This document shows, piece after piece, positions 49,075 to 58,790 of a stretch of DNA of 64,000 nt (position 1 is the first letter of the stretch; each line of letters opens with the position of its first letter). The position numbers were made by a program, and so were the translations under genes. The stretch lies in contig JAJYJK010000004.1 in assembly GCA_021789555.1 (NCBI GenBank), positions 53,813 to 117,812 on the forward strand. The letters are read 5' to 3'. The DNA comes from Nitrospirota bacterium (GTDB taxonomy: Bacteria; Nitrospirota; Thermodesulfovibrionia; Thermodesulfovibrionales; JdFR-88). Below the pieces are notes generated by a model. The model worked only from the letters and a program-made list of their open reading frames with translations, made no database searches and was not told the origin of the DNA.

Positions 49075-50325
49075 TTACATCACCTCCCCTTTGTGAGAAA
49101 TGCCTTTAAGCACATCCTCGAAGGATGCCAGATTCGGTTTTATGCGGTGCACCGTGGCCGTATGCCCGGCGAGCGCCTCCTGGGTCTTCAGCCCGTTGCC
49201 CGTTATGCAGACCACGGTGCTCGAGTCCCTGTCTATCCTGCCGTCCTCCACGAGCTTCTTCGTGGCGGCAAGCGTGACCCCGCCCGCCGTCTCGGCAAAG
49301 ACGCCCTCCGTCGCGGCCAGCAGTTTTATCGCCCCAATCAGCTCGATGTCGGATACGTCCTCGCCGCCGCCGCCGGTCTCCCGCACCACCGCCCCGGCGT
49401 AATAGCCGTCCGCAGGGTTGCCGATGGCAAGGGATTTCGCCACCGTATCGGGCTTCACCGGACGGATGACCTCGGTGCCCTTCTTTATGGCGGCAACGAT
49501 GGGCGAGCACCCGGTGGCCTGGGCCGCGAAGACCTTCGTCGGGAGGGCGTCGATGAGCCCTATCATCTTCGCCTCCTTGAAACTCTTCCATATCTTCGTA
49601 AGCAGAGAGCCGCTGGCGCAGGGAATCACCACGTTGTCCGGGGCCTTCCAGCCGAGCTGCTCCAGGACCTCGAAGCCGAGCGTCTTTGAGCCTTCGGCGT
49701 AGTAGGGCCTTATGTTTATGTTGACGAAGGCCCATTTGTACTTGTTGGCTATCTCGCTGCAGAGCCGGTTGACGTCGTCGTAATTGCCGTCGACGGCGAT
49801 CAGGTTGGGCGAATACACGATGGAGGCCGTTATCTTGCTTTGCTCAAGCGACGCCGGTATGAAGACGAACCGTTTCAGGCCGGAGCGCGCCCCCAGGGCC
49901 GATACCGAGTGGGCCAGGTTGCCCGTCGAGGCGCAGGCCACGGTGTCGAACCCGAACTCCAGGGCCTTGGTCAGCGCCACCGAGACCACCCTGTCCTTGA
50001 ACGAGAGCGTCGGGTGCATCACCGTATCGTCTTTTATATAGAGCTCCCTCACACCGAGGGCCTTTGCCAGGTTGTCCGCCTTCAGCAGGGGCGTGAACCC
50101 GGAGTTGAACCCCACCCGGGGCTCTCCGTCGATGGGCAGCAGCTCCCTGTAGCGCCAGAGGTTTTTCGGCCTCTCCTCTATGCGCCGCCTGTCCAGGACA
50201 CGTCCGATGCCCTCATAGTCATAGACGACCTCCAGGGGGCCGAAGCAAAATTCGCATACGTAAATAGGCTCCACGGGGTATTCCCGCGAGCACTCCCGGC
50301 ATCTGAGGGCCTTCACGTAACCCAT
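49075..50325 (-). CDS. thrC: Threonine synthase-like PLP enzyme with N-terminal zinc ribbon (ATG at 50325)
   Basis: LRCRECSREYPVEPIYVCEFCFGPLEVVYDY, MHPTLSFKDRVVSVALTKALEFG, ACASTGNLAHSV; strong SD aaaggaggtgcgcg before ATG. Confidence 0.92.
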   Translation of the reverse strand: MGYVKALRCRECSREYPVEPIYVCEFCFGPLEVVYDYEGIGRVLDRRRIEERPKNLWRYRELLPIDGEPRVGFNSGFTPLLKADNLAKALGVRELYIKDDTVMHPTLSFKDRVVSVALTKALEFGFDTVACASTGNLAHSVSALGARSGLKRFVFIPASLEQSKITASIVYSPNLIAVDGNYDDVNRLCSEIANKYKWAFVNINIRPYYAEGSKTLGFEVLEQLGWKAPDNVVIPCASGSLLTKIWKSFKEAKMIGLIDALPTKVFAAQATGCSPIVAAIKKGTEVIRPVKPDTVAKSLAIGNPADGYYAGAVVRETGGGGEDVSDIELIGAIKLLAATEGVFAETAGGVTLAATKKLVEDGRIDRDSSTVVCITGNGLKTQEALAGHTATVHRIKPNLASFEDVLKGISHKGEVM

Positions 50326-50464
50326 CGCGCACCTCCTTTCAGGCAAGATATCTCGATATTTTACTCCAACCATGCCGATTTTTAAAGTATTGCCGGGCTT
50401 TTTTTTCGCCGCCGGGTAAAAGCGCCTCATTTGACAAAAGCCCCCACGCCCCGGATAATAAATA

Positions 50465-50480
50465 GTAAGTGTTTACTTAC
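50465..50480. promoter_or_regulatory. Inverted repeat GTAAGT-GTTT-ACTTAC, candidate operator
   Basis: Perfect 6-bp arms spanning the annotated start of the MFS gene. Confidence 0.4.
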
Positions 50481-51755
50481 ATCGTGAGGGCGCTCTCCGG
50501 GCTGAGGCTGGACTTCGCGGTCCTCCGGTCGCTAAAAAACCGCAACTACCGGCTCTTCTTCGTCGGCCAGGGCGTCTCGCTCATCGGCACATGGATGCAG
50601 CAGATAGCCATGAGCTGGCTTGTCTATCGCCTGACGGGGTCGGCGCTGCTTCTGGGGGTGGTGGGGTTTTCCGGCCGGATACCCTCTTTCCTGCTGGCCC
50701 CCGTGGCGGGCGTGCTGGCAGACAGGTGGAACAGGCGCCGCCTGCTGGTGGTCACGCAGTCGCTTGCCATGCTGCAGGCCTTTTGCCTCTCGGCGCTCAT
50801 CCTGACGAAGACCATCACGATATGGCAGCTCATAATGTTTAGCGTCATCCTCGGGTGCGTAAACTCCTTCGACATCCCAACGAGGCAGGCCTTTGTCGTG
50901 GAGATGCTCGAGAAAAAAGGGGACCTTGGAAACGCCATAGCCCTGAATTCCTCGCTCGTAAACGGGGCGAGGCTCATCGGCCCCGCTATCGCCGGGATCC
51001 TCATAGCGGCCGTCGGCGAGGGGATTTGCTTTCTTCTAAACGGGATAAGCTACATAGCGGTCATCGCGGCCCTGCTCATGATGGGGATAAGAAAACCCGC
51101 GGCGCAGGCGCAGGCAAAAAAAGGCTTCATGCACGAACTCCGCGAAGGCTTTTCCTACGCCTTCGGATTTTCGCCCATAAGACATATCCTTTTGCTGCTT
51201 GCCCTGATGAGCTTCATGGGCATGCCCTACCAGGTGCTGATGCCCATCTTCGCCGGCGGCATCCTCAAGGGCGGCCCGCACACCCTGGGTTTTCTCATGG
51301 GCGCATCGGGCCTCGGCGCCCTGGGGGGCGCGGTATTTCTTGCCTCGAGGAAAAGCTCCCCGCGCCTGGGCATGACAACGCCGCTTGCGGCGGCCGTCTT
51401 CGGCGCCGGGCTCATGGCCTTTTCCCGGTCCCGCCTGCTCTGGCTGTCGCTGCCGGTGATCTCCGTCGCCGGGTTCGGCATGATGGTGCAGATGGCCTCA
51501 AGCAACATGATACTGCAGAGCATCGTGGACGACCGCAGGAGGGGCCGGGTGATGAGCTTGTTTACGATGGCCTTCATGGGCATGGTCCCCTTCGGCAGCC
51601 TGCTGGCCGGCTGGCTTGCAAGCCGGATAGGCGCACCCTCCACCCTCTTTGCAAGCGGGTTTTGCTGTGTCGCGGGCGCGCTGCTGTTTTCAACCCGGCT
51701 GCCCGCGCTTAAAAAAGAGCTTGCGCCCGTTTACGAGCAGAAGGGGATAGCGTGA
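50469..51755 (+). CDS. MFS transporter (EntS-like)
   Basis: ~12 TM-type sequence; NYRLFFVGQGVSLIGTWMQQIAMSWLVYRLTGSALLLGVVGFSGRIPSFLLAPVAGVLADRWNRRRLL. Start may be GTG 50484. Confidence 0.9.
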   Translation: MFTYIVRALSGLRLDFAVLRSLKNRNYRLFFVGQGVSLIGTWMQQIAMSWLVYRLTGSALLLGVVGFSGRIPSFLLAPVAGVLADRWNRRRLLVVTQSLAMLQAFCLSALILTKTITIWQLIMFSVILGCVNSFDIPTRQAFVVEMLEKKGDLGNAIALNSSLVNGARLIGPAIAGILIAAVGEGICFLLNGISYIAVIAALLMMGIRKPAAQAQAKKGFMHELREGFSYAFGFSPIRHILLLLALMSFMGMPYQVLMPIFAGGILKGGPHTLGFLMGASGLGALGGAVFLASRKSSPRLGMTTPLAAAVFGAGLMAFSRSRLLWLSLPVISVAGFGMMVQMASSNMILQSIVDDRRRGRVMSLFTMAFMGMVPFGSLLAGWLASRIGAPSTLFASGFCCVAGALLFSTRLPALKKELAPVYEQKGIA

Positions 51756-51758
51756 TCT

Positions 51759-53402
51759 TTACTTGGCCCGCCCGGCGTCTTGTTTTTTCAGTTCTTCTTC
51801 CGCCATGCCCAGGTTGCGGCCCGCCTGGGCGTATCCGGGGTATATCCGGAGCGCGGTCTGGAATTCACCGATCGCCTCCCGGTAACGGCCCATCTTCCCG
51901 TACACCGCGCCCAGGTTGTTATGCGCCACCGCACTGTCGGGTTTCAGGTCCACCGCGATTGTGAGCTCCCGCACCGCGTCATTCAGCCGTCCAAGCTGCG
52001 TAAACGCCATGCCCAGGTCATCATGCGCCTCTGAATAATAGGGGTTGATGCTTATGGCGGTCTCGAACTCCCCTATCGCGCGCGGCAACTTCCCGATCTT
52101 CAGGTAGGCCGTGCCGAGGTTATTATAGGCGTCCACGTTTCCGGGGTCCGCCCGGACCATGCTCTGGTAGAGGTCAAGATTGTCCCACCAGACAAAATTC
52201 CTCTCGAAGGTCCTCACCTCGAAGGAAACGGCTATAAGTATTATGAGGGCGACCCCGGCCGGCGGGACCTTCCTGTATGCCTGCCGGAGCGCGTAGCCGG
52301 CCATGAGGGCAAATCCCGCCGCCGGAAGATAATAGAACCTCTCGGCCACCGGGGCGCTCGGTATCGGGATGATGTCCGACACCGGCAGGACCATCCACAA
52401 AAACCAGAGGGCCCCCGCCCGCAGCGGAGCGGGTGTCTTTTTCCTCACCGCAAGGAAGATGAGCATGGCCAGCCATAAAACCGAGAGCAGGGATTTCAGC
52501 CAGCTAAAGGGCGCCATCGACTGGTTTGTATAGAGGGCGTTGAGATTGAAAGGAAAGACCATGAGCCTCGCGCCCTCAAAAACCACATTCGAAATGAATA
52601 CAAGCCTGCCTGCCGAAAACCGGATGCCCTCCCCCGAGGCGTACATGCCGAGCGCCGCCCGTCTCAAGACCATATACCCCGCAGCCGCCGCGAAAAAAGC
52701 CGGCAGTGTCATCCACCATTTTTTTACAGGCCGCCATTTTTGGGCCCCCGCAAAATTTTCACCGGGCAGCAGGAGCGCCAGGCAGAGGAGGAAAAAGGGC
52801 AGCGCCACCGTCTGCTCCTTGCTCAAGAGGGAAAGAAAAAACAACCCCGCCGCGGCAAGGACAAAGACCCGCTTGGGGCCTCCTTTTTTGAGGACAAGCA
52901 GAGACCCGAAGACAAACGCCGCGTTTAACAGCGTGTTTCTCGCGGAGATAAAATCGACCGCCTCCGCGTTTACCGGGTAGAGCGCAAAGAGCAGGGCCGA
53001 TATGAAGGCAAGCGCGCCGTCCCCGAAAACCTCCGCCACAAGCAGGTAGAAGACAAGGACGCAGACGGCGTGCAGGAGCAGGTTTTCAAGATGATACCAG
53101 AACGGGTTTTGCCCCCAGAGATGATAGTCCATCATGAAGGTAAGAATGCTCAGCGGCCTGTAATACGGGGTCTTGACGGCCTGGGCATTGTCGGCCGTTT
53201 TAAGGATGGCGAGCGCGTTGCCCGGGTCGCTGAAGAACTGGCCCTTCTCCACTATCAGGTAATGGTCGTCCCATACGAAACCGGCGGACAGGCTGTTCCA
53301 GTACGCCGCGACAACGGCGAGGAGCAGCAAAAGGACGGCGAGCCTCCGGTTTAAGGCCAGGCCAAACAGCCGCACATCCCCATTGCCGCTTTTATTTTCC
53401 AT
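51759..53402 (-). CDS. TMTC-like GT-C membrane protein with C-terminal TPRs (paralog 1, ~3 TPR)
   Basis: NSLSAGFVWDDHYLIV, YRPLSILTFMMDYHLWGQNPFWYHLENLLLHA, then TPRs. Confidence 0.85.
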   Translation of the reverse strand: MENKSGNGDVRLFGLALNRRLAVLLLLLAVVAAYWNSLSAGFVWDDHYLIVEKGQFFSDPGNALAILKTADNAQAVKTPYYRPLSILTFMMDYHLWGQNPFWYHLENLLLHAVCVLVFYLLVAEVFGDGALAFISALLFALYPVNAEAVDFISARNTLLNAAFVFGSLLVLKKGGPKRVFVLAAAGLFFLSLLSKEQTVALPFFLLCLALLLPGENFAGAQKWRPVKKWWMTLPAFFAAAAGYMVLRRAALGMYASGEGIRFSAGRLVFISNVVFEGARLMVFPFNLNALYTNQSMAPFSWLKSLLSVLWLAMLIFLAVRKKTPAPLRAGALWFLWMVLPVSDIIPIPSAPVAERFYYLPAAGFALMAGYALRQAYRKVPPAGVALIILIAVSFEVRTFERNFVWWDNLDLYQSMVRADPGNVDAYNNLGTAYLKIGKLPRAIGEFETAISINPYYSEAHDDLGMAFTQLGRLNDAVRELTIAVDLKPDSAVAHNNLGAVYGKMGRYREAIGEFQTALRIYPGYAQAGRNLGMAEEELKKQDAGRAK

Positions 53403-55215
53403 GGTCCGTTTCTTTCGGGATATTTTCGGGGTTTGAGATCAGGGCCAGATATCTGGCGGCTGTCTGATTGGCGGGGTCGAGGCGAAGGACGCCCAGGAAC
53501 TCCTCTCTCGCCTCCTCAAGATTGCCCAGCCTCGCGCTGATTACTCCTGCATTGATGCGCGCCTCAATGAAACCGGGGTCCAGCCGGAAGGCCATTTTAA
53601 ATTCGTGGAGCGCCCCTTGCGGATTTCCGGAAGCCGCATAGGCCTGGCCAAGCCAGGCGTGAACGTCCGGACTGTCCGGCGTCAGCTTTCCGGATGTCTC
53701 AAGCTCCCGCACCGCATCCCGCAGACGGCCTTCATGCAGATATATTATCCCGAGGTTTTCGTGGGCATCGGCATATCCGGGGCTGATGCCGATGGCCATT
53801 TGGATCTCCCTCATGGCGTCTTCCATACGCCCCAGTTTCCGGTAGACGACGCCCAGGTTAAAATGGGCCCTGGCAAAACCAGGCTGCAGGACAACCGCTG
53901 CCTGAAAGGCCTTCGCCGCGTCATCGAGGCTGCCTTGTTTTTCCAGGACATAGCCGAGATTATTATAAGCGATCTGGTTTTTCGGGTCCGAGCGGAGCAC
54001 GCTTTGATAGAGGCCCAAATCGCTCCTCCAGACCCGGTTTCTCTCGAATGTCCTTACACCCAGGACAAGGACAAGCGCCATGGCCGCGACCACTCCGGAG
54101 CCGGCCCGCTTTTTATTCAAAACCGCCAAAAGATAGCCGAGGACAGCGACAAAACCGAAAAGAAACGTGTATTGATACCTTTCAGCCACCGGGGTGCTGG
54201 GTATCCTGACAATGTTCGATACGGGCAGTAGCCCCCACAAAATCCACTGCGCTCCGGCGCGCACCGGCTCCGGGGTCCTTTTAACAACGGCCAGCAAGAC
54301 AAGAGACAAAACGCCCAGGATTGAAAATAAGGCCTTTGGCGCGGTAAAAGGCAGGGTCCCCGTCAAATATATGGCGTTAAGCTTGAAGGGGTACAGCATG
54401 AGCCGGAATTCTTCAAAAAGGGAAGACGAAACAAGCTTCAGATTATCGATTGAAAAGACAATGCCCTGTCTCGAGGTGAAAGCGCCGATTACCATATATC
54501 TCAAGACAAAATACAGGGCCGTCGTCATGAAAAAAACGGCAAGCGCGGCTTTCCCCGTTTCATGCGTCTTTTCCCTTGTGGTCAGAGTGTAGGAGAGGAG
54601 GAAAAAGGGCAGGACTATGGCGGGCTCCTTGCTCATAAGGGCGAGAAAGTAAGATATAACGGACATGCCAGTCCATTTAAACCCTCTTTCCCTCAGGAAT
54701 AAAAGTGAGGAGATCAAAAACAACGCGCATAAAAGGCTGTTTCTGGCCGAGATGAAATCGACCGCCTCCGCGTTTACGGGGTATACGGCAAACAGCAAGG
54801 CCGCGAAAAAGGCAAGCGCGCCGTCCTTGAATTCCGCGAGCAAAAGCAGATAGAAAAGCGAGACGACGCACGCGTGCAGGAGCACAGCTTCCAGGTGGTA
54901 TCCGAAAGGTCTCGGTCCCCACAAATAGTGGTCGAGCAAGTATGACATCGCACCTAAAGGCCGGTAATAGGGGTTTGAATTGCCGATTTCGGCCCCGGTG
55001 TTATCGGGCGAGGTCAAAATGGAGGGGATGTTCCTCAAATCGGAGAAAAACCCCTGCCTGGAAACTACAAGGTAATGGTCATCAAAGACGAAACCGGAGT
55101 GGAGACTGTTGCCGTACGTGGCGGCCACCACAATGGCCAATAGCGCTATGGAAAGCCTCTTGTTTGCAAACAGGCCCCTGGCTCCCGGGGCCTTGCCCGG
55201 AGACTCTATAGACAT
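53392..55215 (-). CDS. TMTC-like GT-C membrane protein with TPRs (paralog 2, ~5 TPR)
   Basis: NSLHSGFVFDDHYLVV, YRPLGAMSYLLDHYLWGPRPFGYHLEAVLLHA. Confidence 0.85.
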   Translation of the reverse strand: MSIESPGKAPGARGLFANKRLSIALLAIVVAATYGNSLHSGFVFDDHYLVVSRQGFFSDLRNIPSILTSPDNTGAEIGNSNPYYRPLGAMSYLLDHYLWGPRPFGYHLEAVLLHACVVSLFYLLLLAEFKDGALAFFAALLFAVYPVNAEAVDFISARNSLLCALFLISSLLFLRERGFKWTGMSVISYFLALMSKEPAIVLPFFLLSYTLTTREKTHETGKAALAVFFMTTALYFVLRYMVIGAFTSRQGIVFSIDNLKLVSSSLFEEFRLMLYPFKLNAIYLTGTLPFTAPKALFSILGVLSLVLLAVVKRTPEPVRAGAQWILWGLLPVSNIVRIPSTPVAERYQYTFLFGFVAVLGYLLAVLNKKRAGSGVVAAMALVLVLGVRTFERNRVWRSDLGLYQSVLRSDPKNQIAYNNLGYVLEKQGSLDDAAKAFQAAVVLQPGFARAHFNLGVVYRKLGRMEDAMREIQMAIGISPGYADAHENLGIIYLHEGRLRDAVRELETSGKLTPDSPDVHAWLGQAYAASGNPQGALHEFKMAFRLDPGFIEARINAGVISARLGNLEEAREEFLGVLRLDPANQTAARYLALISNPENIPKETDHGK

Positions 55216-55239
55216 GGCGCTCCCAAAAAAATATATCCC

Positions 55240-57030
55240 CTAATTGCCCCCGGGGGTGGGACTTCCGCCCGCCGGTTTTACCAGCGGCAGGTCCCTGGCC
55301 GCAATGGCGTTTCCGGGGTCGATGGACAAAACGGTCTCGAACTCCCGCCTGGCGTCCGCGTAGCGGCCCTGCCTGAAGTAGATCACCCCCAGGTCGTTAT
55401 GGGCAGTGACGTTGCCGGGGTCCAGGGCGAGGACTTTTACAAATTCCCGCGATGCCTCTTCAGTGAGGCCCTGCCGCAAACGGGTTATCGCCAGGTTCAG
55501 GTGCGCGTCGGACCTCTGCGGGTTTAATTCCACCGCCCCGCGGAATTCGCGGGCGGCGTCCTCAAGCCTGTCCAGCCCGGCCAGCGCCACCCCCAGGTGT
55601 ATGCGGGCCGTGTAGAAATCCGAATCGAACGAGACGGCGGCCCGGAACTCCCGCACCGCCCCTTCGAGGTCGCCCGTCTTCATATATGCAAGCCCAAGGC
55701 CGTCGCTGGCCTCCGGATAATCGGGCTGACGCGCGAGGGCCGCCTGGAACTGCCCGGCCGACTCGTCAAACCTGCCTGCGTCATATAAAGAGCGCGCCAG
55801 GTAGTAATGCGCGGTGGGGTTTCCGGGGTCCGACCGGACCATGCTCCGATAGATGCTGAGATTACCGCGCCAGTCAAAATTCCTCTGGAATGTCCTAGCC
55901 CCCAGGATGATGACAAGCAGGGCCAGCAACAACATCGCAGGCAGCGCCCTTCTCCTGTACAGCGCGGCAATTGCGTAGCCAAGGATGAGGACAAACCCAA
56001 ACAGTATCGTGTACTGATATCTTTCCGCCACCGGGGCGCTCGGTATCATGACTATGTTGGAGACGGGCAGCAGCCCCCACACTATCCACTGGGCCCCGGC
56101 GCGCACCGGTCCGCTCGTCCCCCGTCCGATAGAAAGATAAAGAAGCGCCGCGAGGCCGGAGACGGCAATCACCGCCCTCAAGGGAGTGAAGAACACATCG
56201 AGCATCGAATAATAGGCGTTCAGGCTGAACGGCCAGAGCATCATGTGGAAATTCTCGAAGAGGACCGCCGACATGAATTTCAGCCTCTCGACCGAAAACT
56301 CAAGGCTCTGGTTGGACGCAAAAACGCCGAGTACCGCCTGCCGGATAAGAAAATAAACGGCGGTTATCACGAAAAAACCGGCGAACGTCTTCCACCCTAC
56401 CCTGAATCTTTTTTCATCCCTTGCGAAAAGGGTGAAGGTCAGGAGAAAAAACGGCTCCACCACGGCCGGCTCCTTGCTGAGGAGGGCCAGGAAATATGCG
56501 GCAAATGAAAGCGCGGTCCATTTCGCCCCCTTCCTTGAAAGCGCAAGCAGCGAGGCCATAAGAAACAGGGCGCAAAGGAGGGTGTTTCTTGCCGAGATGA
56601 AATTCACGGCCTCCGCGCAGACCGGATAGACCGCAAACAGCAGGGCGGAAAAAAAGGCCATCAGTTCGTCCTCGAAGACGCGGGCCACAAGAAGGTAAAA
56701 AAACACTACCACGAGCGCGTGCAGCAGGACGTCTTCCAGGTGGTACCATAGGGGGTTTAGGCCCCAGAGGTAATGGTCCAGCATGTAGGTAAGCGTGTTT
56801 AACGGGCGGTAGTAAGGGGTCGCCTCATTATTGGTGGTGTCCCGCTGGGCAAACGCCGAAAACGTGTTTTCCGGATGGCTGAAAAAAGCGCTCTTGTTTA
56901 TTACCGTGTCCCGGTCATCGAGGACAAAGCCGGAAATCAGGCTGTTGGAATAGACGATGCCGACGGCAATCAGCAGGGCCGCGATGGCGATCTTTTTGTT
57001 CAGTATGGCGCTTTTTATCCAATCGATCAT
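55240..57030 (-). CDS. TMTC-like GT-C membrane protein with TPRs (paralog 3, ~5 TPR)
   Basis: NSLISGFVLDDRDTVI, YRPLNTLTYMLDHYLWGLNPLWYHLEDVLLHA. Confidence 0.85.
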   Translation of the reverse strand: MIDWIKSAILNKKIAIAALLIAVGIVYSNSLISGFVLDDRDTVINKSAFFSHPENTFSAFAQRDTTNNEATPYYRPLNTLTYMLDHYLWGLNPLWYHLEDVLLHALVVVFFYLLVARVFEDELMAFFSALLFAVYPVCAEAVNFISARNTLLCALFLMASLLALSRKGAKWTALSFAAYFLALLSKEPAVVEPFFLLTFTLFARDEKRFRVGWKTFAGFFVITAVYFLIRQAVLGVFASNQSLEFSVERLKFMSAVLFENFHMMLWPFSLNAYYSMLDVFFTPLRAVIAVSGLAALLYLSIGRGTSGPVRAGAQWIVWGLLPVSNIVMIPSAPVAERYQYTILFGFVLILGYAIAALYRRRALPAMLLLALLVIILGARTFQRNFDWRGNLSIYRSMVRSDPGNPTAHYYLARSLYDAGRFDESAGQFQAALARQPDYPEASDGLGLAYMKTGDLEGAVREFRAAVSFDSDFYTARIHLGVALAGLDRLEDAAREFRGAVELNPQRSDAHLNLAITRLRQGLTEEASREFVKVLALDPGNVTAHNDLGVIYFRQGRYADARREFETVLSIDPGNAIAARDLPLVKPAGGSPTPGGN

Positions 57031-57050
57031 ATTGATCCTGCCGTTTGGTC

Positions 57051-58790
57051 CTACCGGCCTTGCAGCATCTGTTCGGCCCGCTCCAGGTTCCTCATCGCAA
57101 GCCCAAACCCTGGCCCGGCGGCCAGGACGGCCTTTTGAAACTCCTTCACCGCGTCTTTGATGTCCCCCTCGGTCTCATAGGCCAGCCCGAGGTTATTGAG
57201 CGCCACGGCGTTGCCGGGATTCAGATTGACCGCTGTCTGAAACTCCGCCATCGCATCCTTCATTCGTCCCATATTTGCGTAAACCCTGCCGATGTCGTCA
57301 TGCGCCTCGGAAGACCCCGAGGGGTCCAACTTTATCGCGGAGCCGAATTCGGCGAGGGCCCATTCGTACATCCCGTCCTTCGCATATGCCACGCCCAGGT
57401 TCACGTGTATCCTGGCAAGGCCCGGTGCGAGGACGGCCGCCGTCCGGAGCTGCCCTATCGCCGCCGGCAGATTATTGGCGTCCATATAGGCCGAGCCCAG
57501 GTTATAGTGCGCCTTGGCGTTCGAGGGGTCCGAGCGGACCATGCTGCTATACAGGCTTACATTATCGCTCCAGATAAAATTCCTCTCGAAAGTCCTTGCC
57601 CCTAGGACAAGCGCCAGGGCCGCGAAGGCGGCCAGGGCGGCGCAGGGCCTTTTTTTGCGCCAGGCCGCAAGCCCCCAGGCAATCATCAACACGAACCCGG
57701 CGGTAACCGGGTAGAGGTACCTGTCCGCAACGGGAGAGCTTGGTATCATTACTATGCCGGATATCGGCGCAAGCCCCCACAAGACCCAGAGGGCGCCCGC
57801 CCTGACCGGCTCCGGCCCCTTCCTCCGGAGGGCGAGATAAACAAGCAGGGCAAGACCGCAGAGCGCGGCGGCGGCCTTCAAAATGCCGAAGGGAACCGCC
57901 TCCGAGGTATAGTCCGCATTGAGCTTAAACGGCAGGACGATGAGCTTGAAATCCTCAAAGAGGACCGCGCAGACATGCCTGAATATGTCCGCGGAAAGGG
58001 ATATCCCCCCCTCCGAGACAAACGCCCCCAGCGCGGCATGCCTCAGCAGGAAATAGCCGCCCCCGGCAAGGAGAAACCCGGCAAGCACCTTCCAGTCCGT
58101 CTTCAGCGCTTTGTCCTTCGTCAGCAAGCCAAAAGAGAGCAGGAAAAACGGCAGCGCCACCGCCTGCTCCTTGCTCAGGAAGGCAAGGAAAAAGGCGGCG
58201 ACCGAAATTATCGCCCCCGCCAGCTTTACCCCGCCTTTTTCGGATGACCCGCCTTTTTCGGATGAGCGCGCGAGGAAATAAAGCGACACCAGAACAAGGA
58301 GGAAACAAAGGAGGATGTTCCTCGCCGATATCAGGTCGACCGGCTCGGCATTAAGGGGGTAGACCGCCCATATCGCCGCCGCGAAAAACGCGAGCATCTC
58401 TTCCCCAAAAACAAGCCGGATGAGCAGATAGAGGACAAGGACCGCCGCGGCATGCAGCAGCAGGTTTTCAAGATGGTACCAAAACGGGTTTAATCCCCAC
58501 AGGCGGGCGTCAAGCATATAGGTGAGCGTGTTCAAGGGCCGGTAATAGGGGAAAGTCTCGGCGAAGGGATTTTGAAGCCTGTAGTACGCGCTCGATGCGT
58601 CAAGGGGCTGATCGGGCATTACAAAAATTTTCAGGGCGTTTGCCGGGTTTTGAAAAAACGCGGCCTTCTGCACGATGAGGTATTTATCGTCCCAGACGAA
58701 GCCGGCAAAGAGCCCCCTGCCGTAGACGGCCGCCACCAGCAGCAAAAGGAACACAATTTTTTTAATGTTTGCGCTCCTATCCGCCGCCAT
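57051..58790 (-). CDS. TMTC-like GT-C membrane protein with TPRs (paralog 4, ~4 TPR)
   Basis: RGLFAGFVWDDKYLIV, YRPLNTLTYMLDARLWGLNPFWYHLENLLLHA. Confidence 0.85.
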   Translation of the reverse strand: MAADRSANIKKIVFLLLLVAAVYGRGLFAGFVWDDKYLIVQKAAFFQNPANALKIFVMPDQPLDASSAYYRLQNPFAETFPYYRPLNTLTYMLDARLWGLNPFWYHLENLLLHAAAVLVLYLLIRLVFGEEMLAFFAAAIWAVYPLNAEPVDLISARNILLCFLLVLVSLYFLARSSEKGGSSEKGGVKLAGAIISVAAFFLAFLSKEQAVALPFFLLSFGLLTKDKALKTDWKVLAGFLLAGGGYFLLRHAALGAFVSEGGISLSADIFRHVCAVLFEDFKLIVLPFKLNADYTSEAVPFGILKAAAALCGLALLVYLALRRKGPEPVRAGALWVLWGLAPISGIVMIPSSPVADRYLYPVTAGFVLMIAWGLAAWRKKRPCAALAAFAALALVLGARTFERNFIWSDNVSLYSSMVRSDPSNAKAHYNLGSAYMDANNLPAAIGQLRTAAVLAPGLARIHVNLGVAYAKDGMYEWALAEFGSAIKLDPSGSSEAHDDIGRVYANMGRMKDAMAEFQTAVNLNPGNAVALNNLGLAYETEGDIKDAVKEFQKAVLAAGPGFGLAMRNLERAEQMLQGR

